From the NCBI GenBank assembly GCA_031841125.1, contig CM063113.1, positions 57,095,211 to 57,159,210 on the forward strand: a stretch of DNA of 64,000 bases. The letters run 5' to 3'. Source of the DNA: Acanthococcus lagerstroemiae (Eukaryota > Arthropoda > Insecta > Hemiptera > Eriococcidae). This document shows, in pieces, positions 9,441-21,040 of this stretch. A model generated the notes under the pieces. It saw only the letters and a list, made by a program, of their open reading frames with translations, made no database searches and had not been told where the DNA came from. A program made the position numbers and the translations under genes. Position 1 is the first letter of the stretch. Each line of letters begins with the position of its first letter.

Positions 9441-11800
9441 AAGACTACTTCAAACGGCAACTGAACAAGCTGATATCAAGAATGAGAATGACGGGCTGAA
9501 AATACACCAAAGAAAAAAGAAGTCGGTAACACTGGGAACCTGTATTTTGATACCTTATACCTATACAACATTTTACGATGTAGTTGATGACCTAAACTCC
9601 ACCTTATAGGTCGTAATTTTTAGCTTAAAATCAAACTGATGTCAGAATTGAATTCAGAAACCTTGGGAACTTAACATTTGACTTTCTCATAAATATTGCA
9701 TTCTAAGTTTGAAAGGCCACCCTCTATCATAGTCCGTTCCTTAATCATCAAGGCCGTAGCAGAGTTACCGGAAAGGAGGCATTCGAGAGTGAAAAAGTAA
9801 TAAAGTTGAACCTAGTCTAAAGAAATCCAACGCAATCTTACAGTATCATCAATTCTTAACGAGCCTTGTTACAGTCTTCAGAAATTGTAATAAGTATCAA
9901 TAAATCATAACCTAGTCTATCTGACTGAGAGAGTCATAACCACGGCTGGCGCCTCGAGGGGGTGTGACATCCTAAATTCACGACGTATTGACTCTCGTCA
10001 GGAAATTCTGGCACTCAGTCAAGAAAATCAGAAAATCAGGCGGTTGGTATACAGATATTTGTTTTTGCTTTGTAAAAGAAAATTTTGTAACATTTTTGTC
10101 GTTATTTATGAAAAACTCGGAAAAGTCAGGAAACTGCGGGATTAGTTAGAAAAATGAATGGGACAAGAGCATTTATTTTTTTTCGCTGGTTAACTAAGAT
10201 TTTTAACGTTCTAGCCGAGATTTTTCGCGTTTATAGTTTACACGTTCTCCTCTCTCCTTTCCCAGGAGTTTCTTTGCACCGACGTCATAACGCATCTTCA
10301 GAATCTTTAATACAGTCTCATAGGGTCAAAATGGTGTTAAAAGGGATTCAAAGAATCTTATAGATGAAATGAAAGTCTCGAGGAGCCTCAATGCAATTAT
10401 AACAAGGGTTAACGGAACCCTGCGCAGAAACCTATAGGTCCTAGCGAGTCTTAACAGAGTCAACAGAAGTTTTACTGGCCATTAACACAGTCTTAGAAGT
10501 CGTTACATGATATTTAAGAATTTTAACACAGTTGCGAAGCGGTCCTAATGAGTCTTCTTAAGAAGTCTTAATAAGCTTTGAAACAGACAGTAGTAGTAGT
10601 ATCTTAGCGAGTCCTGGAGTCCTGACACTGTCATAAGAAATCTTGACAGAAAATTAAGGACACTCAACGGGTTCTTATATAATTTTACTGGTTTCCCTAA
10701 TTTTTAGCAAACATATAGCAGATGTATATTTTTTAAATTACTTTCAGTAAAAAATTGTATTTTGAGGGCTAAGGGAGGCGTTTGAGCCCCGAGCTTCGCT
10801 CGGCTGTAATGGCCTTATCAATCATTGAAAGCACAAAAACACGATTTCAGACGTGTGGTATCTAAGGGACGGGAGCAGGCGAACAAAAAATTACCAAATA
10901 TGGAAAGCAACGGGGCAATAAATCGGCTCATGTAAATTTGAAACCCTTCTGTTCGGAAAACCCTGTGATATGAAAAAACAGTCCGAGAAACTTTTTTTCA
11001 TGATTCGTATTTTGAATTGCAGTGGGTGAATGATCCCTCTGCTCAGAGCTATTAAGAATTAAAAGCCAATTAATTTTAATACCGTTTGAGAGAAAAGCGA
11101 CCTTTTTGAGGGACAGTGACTTCCGCTTTTAGTTATTCAGCTCTCATAGAAATTAGATGCAGCTTTTACCGGTTGTAAGGCCTTCAGTCGATTTTCAGCT
11201 TTCCGTTATCGGATACAAGCCTAATTCTCAGAACCTAGTAGGCAAAAGCTCACGAAAGCCAGCAGAAGTGGAAAAAGGAAGCCGAAGAAAATCAGAACAG
11301 GGCAATACCGAGAAGCAGATCAAGAAATCAATTGAGAAGCCAATCAGCGGTCCAAGTAAAATTGGTTTCTGTTTTTACTGACTAACTGAATTCCCGAATT
11401 TGGTTTCCAGCTAACAGTTTCAAAATAACACCTCCGAATTTCAGGTAGGTACATATCTAGATGTACGAGAGAAAGCGTAAGAAAGTTAGAATTTCCACTT
11501 CAATCTCGTCAGTGCTTACATGAAAATATACTTAACGAAATCGCATACTCTATCGAATGACAAGCAAAATTCTCACTCTAACCCTTTATCAACATCATTG
11601 TCATCCAACAGCGTAAATAAAAAATTGGCTCAGTGGGAGGGGGAGGGGTATACTAAAATTTTGTAAGAATGATTGGGAGTTTGGCGAGGAAAAATAACCG
11701 CGAGTTAAGCGAATGAAAAAGTTTAGGATTTCTTCAACGATTATTTGACCATCAAAAAAATGGGTAATTTTCAAGGATAGCATTAGACAATCCATGGATA
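9441..11800. other. Non-coding segment; degenerate AGTCTTAA-type motif cluster at 10,290-10,680
   Basis: No convincing coding frame. Between about 10,290 and 10,680 the sequence repeatedly returns to variants of GAGTCTTAACAGAGTC and GTCTTAAGAAGTC without a fixed period, suggesting a very old tandem array. A G-rich tract lies near 11,636-11,647. Confidence 0.4.
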
Positions 11801-11809
11801 ACAAGCCTC

Positions 11810-13006
11810 ATGAATGAAAAAAATGAGAAAATTTACGACAGGGAAGAGATAAATAAACCTGCGACAGAATTAAAAAAAAAAAAAATACGTGATGACTCAA
11901 AATACGATCAACACAAACTTCATCTCCACGAACAATTTTCAAAAGAACCAGAACTCCTCCAATGGAATAGAAAATGTAATGAAACAATTAAAACCTAAAA
12001 AATGCCCAGAGTATGATTGAATTTTAAATGAGCACAGAAAGCAAGGGGGACCCAAATTGATAAAAAGTTCCATCAGACTATTCAACAAAATTTTGGAAAC
12101 GGGGAATATCTTTAGACTGGAAAAACTCGGACATAATTCCGATCCATAAAAGGGGAGAGCAAAATTTAATTAACAACTATAGACCTATAAGCTTATCCCC
12201 CACTATTTCAAAAATCTTTTACAAATTGATAGAAACCAGAATACGTCCATTTTTCAACCTTCAGCAATTAGTAGAACAAGCAGGCTTCCGAAAAAAACAT
12301 TTCGACATCAATTTCATTTATCCATAGCGCTAATAATATTAGTAAGGCATTTGACTTCCTTAATTACTCATTCATGATAGAGGCACTCAGAAAACAAGCA
12401 ATACCAGAGAAATCTTTTATAATAATACGAAAGGTGTATAAAAAGTTAAAGGCCAGAATAAAAACAGACAAAGAAGGGTAGTACTTCGAAATCAAAAAGG
12501 GGGTCAGGCAAGGTTACCGGATTGAATAGTGCCCTGAACTTACTAAATCGGAAAAAGAAAGGAATAGGTGAATATCAACGGAAAATATTTATCAGATTTA
12601 GATTTGCGGACGACGGTGCCCTATTATCCCACTCAGGAAAGAAACTGAAATTAATGATCAAAAAACTTGCGGAAAAAAGTAAAAAAAAAAAAAAAAAAAA
12701 AAAAGTAAAAAAAACGGGCTTATTTATGAATTTAGGAAAAAAAAAGTAACAAAAAACCAAGGAATGAAGAAAAACAAAATTTTGCAGGAAGGGAAAAAAG
12801 TAGAAAAAGTAGGAGAAGTAATATATCTAGGGCAACTCATTTCATTTCAAAATCAAATGGAAAAAGAAGTAAATAGAAGAATTAACTCAACTCGGAGGAA
12901 ATTTTGGTCAATTAAGGAAATACCGAAATGACCTTATTAAAAAGTTAAACATCGAACTTATGTATAGTCTTAGTGTCTATTTTGGAGTGTGAGTGAACTT
13001 GGTAAT
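11810..13006 (+). pseudogene. RTE-like LINE copy 1: linker and RT, decayed, cut by a MITE
   Basis: A lysine-rich linker (11,810-11,998) leads into RT N-terminal blocks. These are a KCPEYD segment (APGPDG-type block) near 12,000, NNYRPISLSPTISK-like coding near 12,172-12,210, QLVEQAGFRK near 12,265-12,300, a KAFDFL-like DKAFD block near 12,343, and IKKGVRQG near 12,490-12,515. The FADDGALL box is at 12,602-12,628 and LGQLISFQNQMEKE near 12,829-12,870. Frameshifts, stops and an A-run at 12,680-12,705 inactivate it. The reading continues on the far side of the MITE at 13,007-13,399 with a YGCRTWAL-like block at about 13,424-13,447. Confidence 0.85.
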
Positions 13007-13399
13007 ATTCCTTTTGTAGGGTGTGCCACTTCACTTTTCCTTCTTCTGTAATCCAGAGCGCTTTCGGCTGTTATGCCATCATCAGTGGAGTACCCTAAAT
13101 GAGACTTGTCTCTTGTAGTCCTGTAGTTATAGTCGAGGGTAGTACCGTATGGTGAGCCTGTTTAGTCTTGCGTTCCTATTGGTTGTCTGTGAAAATGCAG
13201 TCTGTCTAATCAGTCGTTATTGTTATTGGTTGTGTGCTCTGATTGGTTGTCTGTGGTTGTGCAGTCTGTCCAATCCGTGGGTGTTATGTTATTAGTTGGA
13301 ATCAGTTCTCACTTTGGAAGTTGATGATGGCATAACAGCCAAAAGTGCTCTGGAATACAGAAGAAGGAAAAGTGAATTGGCACACCCTATAAAAGGAAT
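13007..13399. mobile_element. MITE with ~70-bp imperfect terminal inverted repeats, inside LINE copy 1
   Basis: The left end runs ATTCCTTTT, TAGGGTGTGCCACTTCAC and on to TGCCATCATCA. The right end is its inverted counterpart (TGATGATGGCATAACAGCC through GTGAATTGGCACACCCTA and AAAAGGAAT). The ~250-bp interior includes ATTGGTTGTCTGTG-type direct repeats and has no coding domain. The host LINE reading frame is interrupted precisely here. A partial inverted copy lies at 50,978-51,189. Confidence 0.85.
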
Positions 13400-14185
13400 T
13401 ATGCACAGTCCTTGTCATATCCTATGGATGCCGAACTTGGGCCTTAAATAAAAAGATGACAGGAAAAATCTAGACTAGAAGTATTTTACATTGAACTTCT
13501 TTACATTATGTTGAAATTTGGTGGCTGTAACGACCTCCCTTCAGAAATTATTAAGGGAGACAGAAATCTTTAGTCTCTGATATACATAGAAGTGTTTGTC
13601 TCTGCTCCTCTCAGCGGATCCAGGCGCGTTAGAAATATGGTATCCACCCCTTTTGACCATCATCGACGCTAAATTCAAAATTACACGTAACTCTGCCCAG
13701 GGTCCCCATTTCTTTCTGCTCTGTAGAGATGCTGAGGGTGATGAGGGGGGCCTGGCTTGGCGTTCACTGGTCTTCCTGGGAGTGGATCTGCGTTTTCTGG
13801 GGTCTTCTGGCCGTGTTGGGTCTAGGGGGGCTGCTAATTGAATATAAGATTAAAATATGAGAAAACTACCAAATGAATAAAACAAAAACTGCCGAAAACG
13901 ATAACTTCATAATTAAGGAGCGAAAAACTAAATAAAAATGGGCCGATCATGTAGCATGAATCAGCGATGAAGGTGGACTTATAGAGTAACATTTTGGAAC
14001 ACTACCAAATATAAAAGGAGAAGGAGAGGAAAAAGATTAAGATGGGGTGGTGATGAATTCCTTAAACACAACAATTTCCAAAGGGTAGATAGAAAGGAAC
14101 CGGTTGCAGGATACCTTTGCTCTCCCCGGGTCAAGAATACCATTGAAGAGGTTAAGAATAAATATGAAATAAGCAATACACGTGT
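13400..14185 (+). pseudogene. RTE-like LINE copy 1, C-terminal remnants with a further insert
   Basis: The YGCRTWAL-like block (about 13,424) continues the RT C-terminus. The tail region appears only at about 13,900-14,115: a WADHV-like GHV block, a lysine/arginine-rich stretch, and a tail close to the copy-2 one ending near CTTTGCTCTCC. The ~390 bp between (about 13,470-13,860) is unrelated, somewhat GC-richer and probably inserted. Multiple stops. Confidence 0.65.
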
Positions 14186-14194
14186 AATGTTGAG

Positions 14195-15240
14195 TATTCC
14201 AATTAATTATGCACGTTGTAATTAATACTACTTCAAAATTAAAAAAGGAGTTCACCAAGGAGATCCACCATCACCGTTCCTCTTTAACTGCGCACTTGAA
14301 GAAATATTTAGAAACTTAAACTAGGAGAAAAAAGGACTGAACATGAAAGGTACAAAAATCACAAATTCAAGATTCGCCAATGATATTACCCAATTTTCCG
14401 AATCAGAAATAAAACTAGCAGGAATGATAAACGAATTGAGCGAATACAGTGCAAAAACAGGACTTCATATCAACGCTCAGAAAACAATAGTATTAACTAA
14501 AGATAAAAAACTAAGACTAACAGAAATAGATGGAAAAATTTTAGGCACAGCAAGCGAAGGGACTTATCTTGGCCAAAAAATAGCTTTCACAAAACACATG
14601 GAAAAAGAAATTAATACAAGAATCACTAAAGCTTGGGCCAAATACTGGTCACTAAGAGAAATCTTCAAAGGCCCCTTCAATCTCACCCACAAAAGTCAAA
14701 TTTTTAACGCATGTGTAGTCCTATAACGTTAACATATGGATGCCAAACCTGGACCATAAATGAAAAAATCCTTAACAGAATAAAGACTACCCAAAACTCC
14801 TTGGAACGCTCCATACTAGGTATTAAGAAAAAAGATCGTATTAAAATAGAAACGATAAGGAACAAACTGAGGCATAACGTTGACGTAATAAGGCACATCT
14901 GTCGCACGAAATGGAAGTGGGCAGGTCACGTCTCCAGCCTCTCGGACGACCGATGAACCTACAGAGCCACCTTTCGGCAACCTCTAAACTACAAGAGGAA
15001 AAAGGGGCGTCAAAAACTAAGGTAGAAGGACGACATTAACAAATTCCTAAAAACGCAAAATTATCAAAAAATTTCAAAAAACAGACAAGAATGGGATCGG
15101 TTGCAAGAAACCTTTGCTCTCCATGGGCCGGGAATAACTGCGTGAGCCCTGATCCGGGTTCCAAATCGGAAATGGAAATACAGTTGTAGATATTAATAAT
15201 TTATTCCCAATAAAGGTGATTATGATTATGAATTAATAAA
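14195..15240 (+). pseudogene. RTE-like LINE copy 2: RT C-terminal half and 3' end
   Basis: Begins in RT with FKIKKGVHQGDPPSPFLFNCAL-like coding (14,230-14,295). A degraded FANDITQF box (14,374-14,397) follows, then LGQKIAFTKHMEKEI, SLREIFKG, and after a frameshift near 14,722 a YGCQTW block (14,738-14,755), SLERSILGIKKKDR and KWKWAGHVSSL. The C-terminal tail has an in-frame stop after SDDR, and frames resume to about 15,143. The 3' UTR has AATAAAGGTGATTATGATTATG near 15,211 and then an A-rich tail. One long frame (14,343-14,726) is intact. The copy is 5'-truncated and closely related to copy 1. Confidence 0.88.
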
Positions 15241-15394
15241 ATAAAGGTCAAACTGAAATTGAATTCGAGGAAAACACAACGTAGAAGGAAACCGGCCAGA
15301 AGCTTCGAACAGAGTGGCACTGCATTCATGGTTGGGAATCATTACTGAAACACTGAATTGTTCTTTTCTACTTTTTTAAATGACAGCATGCAAA

Positions 15395-15790
15395 TGAGGA
15401 CCTATCTGTAAAAGGGGCGCCTGTGAGTTAATGGGAATAAACAAAAAGAGACTGTAAGGTTTCAACTCGATATTATCACTATAAAGACTAATTTTGCGGC
15501 AAAAAGCCTTATTACAAAAAATGTAGAGCAGAATTCGATCTACAAGATAGGATAATTAAATTCAAAATCTATTGACAAGTTAATGCGGGAGAGTTGATAG
15601 AAAAACCGATCAGGGACGCCCTTTTTGTCGAGACGAGAAAACTTCAGTATTATATTCTTATATCGGACGCCCTTTTTGTAGAGACAAGGAATCTTCACTA
15701 TTTTGTTATGGGAAGTATTAAATGGCACGAAATAAAAAGTATGATTGAACGAAATGTGAAGCCACAAGAAGAAAAACTTTAGAGGACGAG
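15395..15790. repeat. GGACGCCC-type short repeats
   Basis: GAGGACCTATCTGTAAAAGG at about 15,395 resembles the left arm of the 3,909-3,985 hairpin. Two direct copies of a ~51-bp unit starting GGACGCCCTTTTTGT and followed by GAGAC and CTTCA occur at about 15,613 and 15,664. No gene. Confidence 0.6.
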
Positions 15791-15849
15791 TTTTAAAATC
15801 GATATCATGAAATGACTTGCATACAGTATATTATGTTGTTTAAACACAA

Positions 15850-16330
15850 AAACAGGTGTTACCTCCATTTCTGACTTTTTTGAGGTGAGCACTGATTCTC
15901 ACACAGAATGTTGCCCGCACCGAGCGGTAGCACTGGCTGCGCTAAACTAGGTACTAATGTTTGCACTGTAATGTTGCGGTTTGCAACTCTGCGGTGAACA
16001 TGTTCTTTTCCAAAAGGTGTTAACTCCATGGATAAGACTGAACGAAGTGAGGGATTTTTCAGACGGAATTTTCGTTCATGATGTTCACGTTCCTCATTTT
16101 GGTAGAATAAAGGACGTTTTTCTTCGAGATTGCTTATTTTGCCTGTCTGTATCTTGAGATCTGTCACTACGAAAATTTTCCTGCGAGGTTAACCTCATTT
16201 CGCATGTGTTCGAGAAGCATTGTACTAACTTTCGCAGCTCTACCCCCTCACAATATTGAGACAAACAGTTTTCTGTGTTTTCCCATAAAACAGTTTTTTT
16301 GGAGATAACACCTTTTGGAAAGAAATGTTT
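15850..16330. repeat. Inverted-repeat element (AGGTGTTA(A/T)CTCCA ends)
   Basis: CTTTTCCAAAAGGTGTTAAC at 16,005 onward has an inverted counterpart at about 16,300-16,323 (24-nt arms, two mismatches). A third copy of AGGTGTTACCTCCA is at about 15,854. The open minus-strand frames across it show no known domain. It may be a MITE. Confidence 0.6.
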
Positions 16331-17390
16331 CAATTACTCGGGGAGATAGAAGATACTACGCAAGAGTAAACATCAGCTTAAGAGGGATCCAATTTTCTAT
16401 AAAAACGGTCATTAAAAATTTTTTCTTAAGCACTCTAGAAACGTCATGGTGAGGGGGGGGGCTCTGAGGTAATGCTCGAAAGGTAAGATTAGCAAAAAAT
16501 AAAGAGGGTGTGGTGTAGAAATTACCCTTTATTACAGTACATTAGGAATTTTTAGACCTATTATTTATGCGAATGATCCCATCGAGATCATCGAGGGGTT
16601 TCGAACTCAAAGAATTCGTTTTTTATATCGGTTTGGCTCTAAATCTAAAATTGTGGCTTCTGAGGAAGGGGAGGCAGACAACAATGCAGTGAAATACAGT
16701 ATAGAATCGATTCATAAATTTTTATCGCTCCAAAATTTGATTTTTTGACATTAATTTGTGCGAAATAGTAAATTTGTGGCAACTATGATGGAGTCCGAAA
16801 GTTCAAACTTTTTATTCTGGGCGCAGTAATATCGTGTCTCTTTTCTTTATTGTGTGTAGAAGGTATTAAAATTCCGGGCGTATTTTATTTTATCGTGTAA
16901 GTGAATTATATTGCGGCCGGAAGTTCAATTTTTTCTTCAAACTCATTTTTTTTTCTGTTTCGTACTTTTGTTATTGCGCTTGTCATTTATATATTTCGTG
17001 CAAACAGCATACTTTTTTCGTGAATTCAACATTACCATTGTGGGCCGATAAATGGGTCCCTTTTGTTATCAGCTGAAGTGTTCTCCTAGGTTCGCTTTTA
17101 AAATACCCGGTGATAAGAATATCTGAACAAGATTAGTTCTGATGCCGTGCAGCATACCAGCTGCAAGCCTGTCTCAAAACATTGGAAAGAAACAACGTTA
17201 TATTTTAAATTTGATTGATTTTGAAAAATGAAATCAGCTCTTGGATAGATTTGAAGCTGAGCAATCCGAAAATAATAGTCTCCGCAAAGAAGGCGTCCGC
17301 CAGACGGACGCCCTTTTTATAGATCAGTCCTCAAATGACATTCCTGTATTCTTTTGTGGAGCCAGTAGCACGACTTAGTGGCAAATGAAT
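16331..17390. other. Non-coding segment; GGCGTCCG palindrome at about 17,290
   Basis: AT-rich DNA with a G-run near 16,453-16,461 (GAGGGGGGGGGCTC). Near 17,290-17,316, GGCGTCCG, a 5-nt loop and CGGACGCC form an 8-bp perfect stem, followed by CCTTTTTATAGATCAGTCCTC, another member of the GGACGCCC motif family. No gene seen. Confidence 0.5.
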
Positions 17391-17393
17391 CAT

Positions 17394-17515
17394 ACATGTT
17401 GGTGTAAGTTATGCACGTTGGTGTAAGCTGTGTGCGTTGATGTAAGTTGTACACATTTATGTAAGTTATGCACATTAATGTAAGTTCTGCACATCTACGT
17501 AAGTCCTGCACGCTG
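17394..17515. repeat. 19-bp minisatellite, ~6.4 copies
   Basis: Six consecutive 19-nt units fit the pattern CACRTTNNTGTAAGTTNTG (for example CATGTTGGTGTAAGTTATG, then CACGTTGGTGTAAGCTGTG), ending CACGCTGA. A 19-nt period is not a multiple of three, so the minus-strand frame through it is not a real gene. Confidence 0.9.
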
Positions 17516-18400
17516 ATTCGCGCTTCCTGGACTACGCCTTTTCGGGCAGAGAATTTTAGTCTAAAAGATTCTATTTTCGACGGCGTGCCCGCCAAATGCA
17601 GGCGATTACGGGTCAGAACAACGGCGGCGGGCTTTCAAAATCGTGCTTAGAGATGATCAACACCAATGTTGGCCGTTTCGCCGGCAGACGCCTGTTTGCT
17701 CGGAAACAAATAAAATTGGTACGTAACGTTTTCCGTCCAGTTTAACTGTATTAATTATGAAAATCGCTAAATTTCAGCACAGTGAAAAGGGTACGCTTCC
17801 GTTTGCCCAAAATGCGCTCCTATTGACATAAGAGGTTTTCCGCGCGTCGCCCCGGCCGCAGTCCACTCCGTCGGTCGCTCGCGTCGTAACGAACCTTTTC
17901 CGGGGTACAAAGGAATTCCGTCCCGGTCATGTCAATTCGACGTCGCCGCGCCAACTACCACCGGGGCCGGTCAGCACACAGAGCTGAATTGTTAATGGAG
18001 CTGTCGGTTAATTTCGTTACACCCTCCGCTGAATCACGGATACGATTTATCGTACTTAATTTCAATCGTTTGACGGCGGCATCGCATCGCGCCAGCTCTA
18101 AATAAAAAGTAGCCTCGAATTGCGCTGTGTATGTAGAAGCACCGAGCATAGTATGCGACGAATTTGAAAAAACAAAAAAACAAATAATGTTTGGCTTTGT
18201 TTTGTTAATTTTATACATTGCAGATTGGGTCGAACGTAGTCAATTTTCTAACTACATGCACACTCGTTAATTGGCTGTAGCGGATCGCGTTTTAATTTAT
18301 TACCATAGGTGCCACCGAAATCGAATTAACTGGGGGTGGATTAAGTGTGTACGTACCGGCTCACAGCTGTAGCTGGCAAGTTTTTGGAGCGCATGGGCAG
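17516..18400. other. Apparently unique, CpG-containing DNA; no gene recognised
   Basis: A GC-richer tract (about 17,560-17,970) with many CpGs, including CGCGCGTCGCCCCGGCCGC near 17,838. No similarity to the transposon families of the window is visible, and no coding domain is seen. It could be host regulatory DNA, but nothing in the sequence proves this. Confidence 0.4.
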
Positions 18401-18414
18401 CAAACCGCCGATTA

Positions 18415-19576
18415 AAATACAGAAAGTTTCAGATGAAATTCAAAAAAATAAGGAAAATTAAGCTTCTTAAAAAACTTTCCCATACCTCATACGGATTGGA
18501 TAGATCAACGCTCTTGAAACCTTACCAAACTCTCGTCCGCCCAGTAATCAACTATGATGCCCACTGTAGGGTTTTGCCTCTCAATCAGGCCTCGACTCTC
18601 TAAATACTATCCAGAACTTATGTTAAGACTTATCACCGGTGCCTTCCGAACTACTCCCATCGACAGTCTGCTATGCGAGTCATCCGAACCCCCTCTAAAT
18701 ATTCGAAGGCATCTAATCTCCACGAATGCTATCCTCGACATTCTCGCTAACCCCAACTTTACTAGCCCCCTTCATTTCATGATCCTTTCTGATTCCCTCC
18801 CGTTCAATAACAACAATATCTGACAACCGATCATCTAAACTATACCAAACTATTACATCTCCCCTACAATATCAATCCACCTTGGCTCTCATACTTACCA
18901 AAGCTAGACCTATCACTAACCAACCTCGACAAATCCCAACAAAATCTCAATCACCTCCTTAACAAATACCCTAATTCCATCCAAATATATACTCATGGTC
19001 CAAATCAGCAGATAAATCAGGATGTTACATTATCCACGACTACATTTTCATCCCATACCCACACATTTCTCAATCCTTTCAACAGAACTCTATGCCATTA
19101 AGCTAGCCATCCAATACTGCCTAGAATTCACACAAAACGACTTCTTAATTCTTACACACTCGCTATCATCTCTCTTATTCATACCCAATTTCCACAAAAA
19201 AGAACAACATCCCATCTCTTAAAAGATAGTACAAATGCTATCGTCCTCAAATAAAGAATTCACTCTATGTTGGATCCCCGCCCACTCTAACATTCATCAA
19301 AACGACGTAGCCGATGAAACCGCTAAATTTTCCTTGAACATTTCTTCAATCTCTAACATTCCAATCCCTATATCAGACGTCAAAAAAATCGGTAAATCAT
19401 TCGTCAACAAATCTTTTCAACGACACTGGGATCAAGTCCCACCAACTGACAAACTAAAATCCATAAGAACCACAGTTCACTCCTGGAAAACATCCTATCG
19501 AAATTCCAGAAAAGACGAAGTAATACTTGTCAGACAAAGAACTGGACACACCGCTCTCACTCTAGCTATATCTTGA
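18415..19576 (+). pseudogene. I/Jockey-like LINE: RT C-terminus and RNase H domain, decayed
   Basis: Frame-broken translation gives the RT C-terminal region (LRLITGAFRTTPIDSLLCES at 18,621-18,680, a block typical of arthropod I/Jockey LINEs). An RNase H domain follows, with ILSTELYAIKLAIQYC (19,078-19,125; conserved E) and LILTHSLSSL (usual TDS degraded to THS). The CWIPAHSNIHQNDVADETAK block (19,268-19,327; conserved H and D) comes next. The downstream frame 19,235-19,576 is intact and ends after an RTGHTALT block. The zinc-knuckle tail expected next is at 21,040-21,290, so the copy is split by ~1.5 kb. Confidence 0.85.
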
Positions 19577-19687
19577 ACGAACTACCCCAACCAATCTGCC
19601 AGTGGCGTACGATGAGTTTTTCTAGGAGGTAAGCAATAAGCATAGGTACGGATGTACCGAAGAGTTTTTCTTGGGAGCGGGGGGGGG

Positions 19688-19906
19688 GGGGCTCTTTTCT
19701 AATTTCACTCTCAACCCGAGCAATGGAATCCGCCCTTTTAAGAATTACTTCAGTGATGGGGGGGGGGAGGCTGTGAAGGCTGTCTTAGCCCTCTTTTCGT
19801 CCTCCCGAAAAACTGGTCCGGGTCGAAATGAAGCGAGTTGCTACGTGGGCTCGAACCCGGAACCTCCAGATTCCGAGACCAGCGCGCTATCCACTCGGCT
19901 GGCAAA
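19688..19906 (-). mobile_element. tRNA-derived SINE, copy 1
   Basis: On the minus strand, a tRNA-like head (GGCCGAGTGGATAGCGCGC-like A box, then GGTTCGAGCCC B box at about 19,855-19,845) is followed by GCAACTCGCT, a TTTCGACC tract, TTTTTCGGGAG and CTAAGACAGCC. A 3' section contains GGATTCCA and GTTGAGAG. The same modules in the same order occur at 31,583-31,802. The 3' end runs into C- or G-homopolymers. It is not a functional tRNA: the cloverleaf is degraded and it continues into the SINE body. Confidence 0.85.
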
Positions 19907-19929
19907 AATTGTGAAAGTCCAAACTGACT

Positions 19930-20235
19930 CAACTCAAAATTCCCAAGTATATCAGAGCTAAAAAAAAAACTTTCGACGTGTTTGATTTCTCGAAACTAAC
20001 TCAACTCAAAATTCCCAAACATCAAAGCCAAAAGAAAAAATTGATTTATTGGATTTTCCCAACTTCTCAACTCACTTTTCAAGTATTAAAGCAAAAAACA
20101 AAAACAAAAACAAAAACTTTTGACTTGTTGGATTTTTCCAACTCCGCCTGACTGAAATGGTAAGTTTTCTCAACTGCTGACCTACAGGGGGATACGTTTC
20201 CCCCCTGGGTACATTTCTGAGCCTGTAGAAGTGAA
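19930..20235 (-). repeat. Dispersed repeat family C, copy 3, with internal triplication
   Basis: Three ~65-75-bp units start near 19,935, 19,998 and 20,064, containing CAACTCAAAATTCCCAA, an A-rich tract and CTTTTGACTTGTTGGATTTT. In reverse complement these match the centre of the 7,187 and 26,118 copies. The right end has GGGGGATACGTTTCCCCCC, a short palindrome. Confidence 0.6.
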
Positions 20236-21040
20236 GTATCAGAATAAAAGTATGAAACATGCTACTACAAAAGGGCAGTGATCAAATTATTCAAAGTGTT
20301 GTATCCCCGTGCAGGGTCATTCCGAATGCATTTATCCTTTTATATGACGAATAATAGACATGACCAACAAAACAGTTCTCCACCATCTTCACAACGGATT
20401 AATCACAAAATGATTTCATATTGCGATTCGTGGAAGTGTCTAGGTAAAAATCGAACCAACTTTCTTTTGCTCAGTTTTCAAAAATGGTAATTCTGGTTTC
20501 GGCTATAAATTCTAATTGTTCATTAAAAGTAAATCGTGAAAAAGGAAAAGATTTTTCAATAAGATCCCGAATACGCATTTTGTGGTGTGTGTGGGGGGGG
20601 GGGGTCTGCGCATTCAAACATAATGCCATGACTAGTAGAAGAACCTAATTACGTTTCACTGTCAACGTCAACGTTCGTGTGTAGCCAAGCCGAGGCAAGC
20701 CTGACTCAAAGCGCTTCCAGAACCCAACCAAATGCTAAGGTTTCGTCGCGTTGAACATGCTAGTGTGTTTTTGTGTTGGTAATGAACACGGAAGCGGCAG
20801 TATGGAAAAGAAGCGTTTGATCCGACGTACACCTCACTGGCGTATACAAATATACATGTATGAGGATTGCTGAAAGCTGAACAGTATATGCTTCTGTTTT
20901 AACTGTCTCCTCACTCCCGTGAATTTATTATATACTTAAGCGTAAGCGTCAATACAGTCCTGTTTTGCCCATTGTTTCATCATCTTTTATTTGTTACAAG
21001 TTGAAATTGATATTGTATATGAAAACTTGTTTTCTCGGGA
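20236..21040. other. Non-coding segment within the split LINE
   Basis: No recognisable gene. A GTGTGTGTGGGGGGGGG run lies near 20,584-20,604. The segment separates the RNase H portion of the LINE (ending 19,576) from its zinc-knuckle tail (21,040 on) and is presumably inserted DNA. Confidence 0.45.

Noticed and set aside
15613..15690. Two GGACGCCC repeats considered as a CRISPR-like array
   Set aside because: Only two units, no equal-length spacers, and the context is eukaryotic. They are ordinary short direct repeats.
19840..19906. tRNA gene on the minus strand
   Set aside because: A and B boxes are present, but the acceptor and anticodon stems do not pair properly, and the sequence continues into a body shared with 31.6 kb: a SINE head.
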